Shown one piece after another: positions 5,985 to 7,272 of a DNA stretch of 7,272 bases. The notes beneath the pieces are model-generated. The model had not been told where the DNA came from, ran no database searches, and saw nothing but the letters and a program-made list of their open reading frames with translations. The stretch covers positions 1 to 7,272 of the forward strand of contig JAKMFY010000273.1 of assembly GCA_022425185.1 (NCBI GenBank), read 5' to 3'. Origin of the DNA: Candidatus Poseidoniaceae archaeon (GTDB taxonomy: Archaea; Thermoplasmatota; Poseidoniia; Poseidoniales; Poseidoniaceae). The first letter of the stretch is position 1. Each line of letters starts with the position of its first letter. Position numbers and translations under genes: made by a program.

Positions 5985-6878
5985 TCACTCTTCTTCATCA
6001 TGTGGAATGAAAACTGGTGGTTGTGGTTTTGTCAAATAGTAAACTGCAAACATACATGATGCGAGGAAGAGCCAACCAGGTGGCGCTAATTCAGATCCTA
6101 CTTGGGCTTGATTGTCTTTTACTCCTGTACTGATCATTGCATAGATAATCGCTGTAAGCAAACATGCCATCTGTAATACAGAAAGTTTGAGATCAAGACC
6201 ATGTTTGAGTTTTGATAATCGGCGATCGCTGATCATCATTGCTCCAGAGATGAACATAACTGGTAGGATAAGCAGGTCCAATCCAGGCGTAGCAGCGCAA
6301 TCTGCTCGTTGACCAATACCCTCCACACAGATTTCAACATGGGTCAAATCTGGCCCAAAGCCAAGAATTGGTTGTAGCCAAATGAAACCAGCTGCACTCA
6401 TCAATAAAATTGCATTTCCAGGCGATGAGAGTCCATGGAAGTAAGGCAACCCACTGCCTTCCTCATGCTGGAAACGAGCGAGTCTGAGCATTCCAGTTCC
6501 GATTATCCAAAATCCAGCAAGTGCAAGAGAGAAGGTCCAGACTGGTGAGGCTTCTCCCCATCGTCCAAACATGATGAACATCATCAATGCGGGAGCGACA
6601 CAGAATGAAAGACAGTCCGACATAATATCCAAGGATCCTCCAAGAAGTTTCTGTTTTGAATATCGGCGAGCAATTGGTCCATCGATAATGTCCCCAAGTG
6701 CTGAAAGGAAGATACAGAGCATGGATGCCCAGATGTATTTGGATTTCAATCCGTCCCCAAATGGTTGACTCATATCTTCTACTGCTAGGATGAGGAACAT
6801 AATGGAAGCCGTTCCAAACATAGCGTTTGTGAGCGTGATGTAGTCAGCAAGACCGGTTAATCGGAATGTAGATTTCAT
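5985..6878 (-). CDS. CDP-alcohol phosphatidyltransferase, probable archaetidylserine synthase
   Basis: The enzyme would transfer the archaetidyl group from CDP-archaeol to L-serine, releasing CMP, in polar lipid synthesis in the membrane. The complete CDP-alcohol phosphotransferase signature D-x2-D-G-x2-A-R-x8-G-x3-D-x3-D is present with D63, D66, G67, A70, R71, G80, D84 and D88. In this family the Asp residues bind metal and the last is the likely catalytic base. Subclass clues to type II phosphatidylserine synthase are the N-terminal ITLTNAMFGTASI segment, the LRLARFQ motif at 131-137 and the FHGLSSPGNAILL segment at 147-159 (family form F-x-G-L-P-x-P). Several further hydrophobic helices (about 47-62, 90-105, 112-130, 155-172, 200-216, 232-250, 267-282) fit a polytopic enzyme, and 297 residues is normal to slightly long. 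Residues 173-200 form an extra polar loop with two Cys. The start is 9 bases after the zinc-ribbon stop, with weak GAGATGAG ahead. A different alcohol acceptor is possible but less likely. Confidence 0.85.
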   Translation of the reverse strand: MKSTFRLTGLADYITLTNAMFGTASIMFLILAVEDMSQPFGDGLKSKYIWASMLCIFLSALGDIIDGPIARRYSKQKLLGGSLDIMSDCLSFCVAPALMMFIMFGRWGEASPVWTFSLALAGFWIIGTGMLRLARFQHEEGSGLPYFHGLSSPGNAILLMSAAGFIWLQPILGFGPDLTHVEICVEGIGQRADCAATPGLDLLILPVMFISGAMMISDRRLSKLKHGLDLKLSVLQMACLLTAIIYAMISTGVKDNQAQVGSELAPPGWLFLASCMFAVYYLTKPQPPVFIPHDEEE

Positions 6879-6887
6879 ATTCTCATC

Positions 6888-7272
6888 TCAGAAAGACACC
6901 TTGAATGGTGCTTCACAGGCAGGACAGGTGATTGTACGCTCGCCCGGTCTTTGCTTCATACGTAGGCCTCGCTCGCAAGCGGGACATTGAATTTCAACTC
7001 GGATGACTTTGGCTGTGAGTGTGAATTGTGTTTCGCACCCACCACATCGTAATTCAGCAGGACGGTCATTGACTCCTGCAATAAGGACCTTTGAACACGA
7101 AGGGCAAGAAAGGCGTTCCTCTTCCCACTTCTTGCGGGTTGGGCTATGATCTGTGCGAACGTTTGCTCCACAGAGTTCACATTGGATGTCTCCAAGTGCT
7201 GAAGGAAGAAGACCACTGCACTTTGGGCAAGAAAGTGGAGGTGGAGCAACCCTCGACTCCACTGTTATTGGC
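6888..7272 (-). CDS. Triple zinc-ribbon protein (5' end probably outside window)
   Basis: Three consecutive four-cysteine zinc ribbons are visible. Numbered from a possible GTG start at 7262, the ligands are C12/C15-C28/C31, C53/C56-C73/C76 and C93/C96-C113/C116. The knuckles read CPKC, CELC, CPSC, CGGC, CPAC and CPAC. Spacing within ribbons is 12, 16 and 16 residues, and units repeat every ~40 residues. No membrane helix is present in the visible part, and the substrate or partner is not recognisable. Such modules bind zinc and usually mediate protein or nucleic acid contacts. The frame stays open to the right edge and GTG 7262 has no Shine-Dalgarno, so this may be the C-terminal part of a longer protein. 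Its TGA lies 9 bases before, and in the same frame as, the phosphatidyltransferase start, so the two are probably co-transcribed and coupled. Confidence 0.75.
   Translation of the reverse strand, partial: PITVESRVAPPPLSCPKCSGLLPSALGDIQCELCGANVRTDHSPTRKKWEEERLSCPSCSKVLIAGVNDRPAELRCGGCETQFTLTAKVIRVEIQCPACERGLRMKQRPGERTITCPACEAPFKVSF

Noticed and set aside
7260..7262. GTG at 7262 as the definite start of the zinc-ribbon protein
   Set aside because: The frame remains open to the window edge and no ribosome binding site precedes it, so the start cannot be fixed.
1..7272. tRNA, rRNA, insertion sequence or phage genes
   Set aside because: No clover-leaf pattern, transposase motifs, terminal inverted repeats or structural phage proteins were seen on either strand.

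Overview
The window looks like archaeal chromosome, most plausibly a marine planktonic euryarchaeon of the Marine Group II / Poseidoniales type. This rests on three things: a type II phosphatidylserine-synthase-family enzyme of the kind that makes archaetidylserine, a secreted protein combining a beta-propeller with thrombospondin type 3 calcium repeats, and a Trp-rich cytosolic tail that I associate from memory with that group. The lineage is inferred, not proven. Nothing suggests a plasmid, prophage or insertion sequence.

Layout. Plus strand, 1-964: the C-terminal part of a ParA ATPase (cut by the window edge), a small ribbon-helix-helix (RHH) DNA-binding protein, and an 84-residue protein with a very strong Shine-Dalgarno sequence. 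The third protein faintly resembles the N-terminal half of a PIN/VapC domain that has lost its catalytic acids. All three read the same way and are closely spaced, like a partition or VapBC-derived operon. Its last stop codon touches the stop codon of the opposing gene with no bases between.

Minus strand, 5882 down to 965: a two-gene unit. First comes an 825-residue cytoplasmic rod of about 540 residues of charged helix followed by a disordered, partly acidic tail. Next, coupled to it, is an approximately 809-residue type I membrane protein: signal peptide, beta-propeller, about nine calcium-binding TSP3 repeats, one transmembrane helix and a cytosolic acidic/proline-rich tail. Tight coupling suggests that the rod and membrane protein work together, possibly linking the envelope to an internal scaffold. 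This is the part of the window most likely to be an undescribed system. The rod's hydrophobic stripe repeats every ~3.8 residues rather than 3.5, which predicts an unusual right-handed or nearly straight coiled coil.

Minus strand, 7272 down to 5985: a triple zinc-ribbon protein (open at the window edge) followed after 9 bases by the CDP-alcohol phosphatidyltransferase. About 100 bases of intergenic DNA (5883-5984) separate this pair from the rod gene; it holds two overlapping hairpins, a T-tract and only weak promoter-like sequence. No RNA genes, CRISPR arrays or mobile elements were found.
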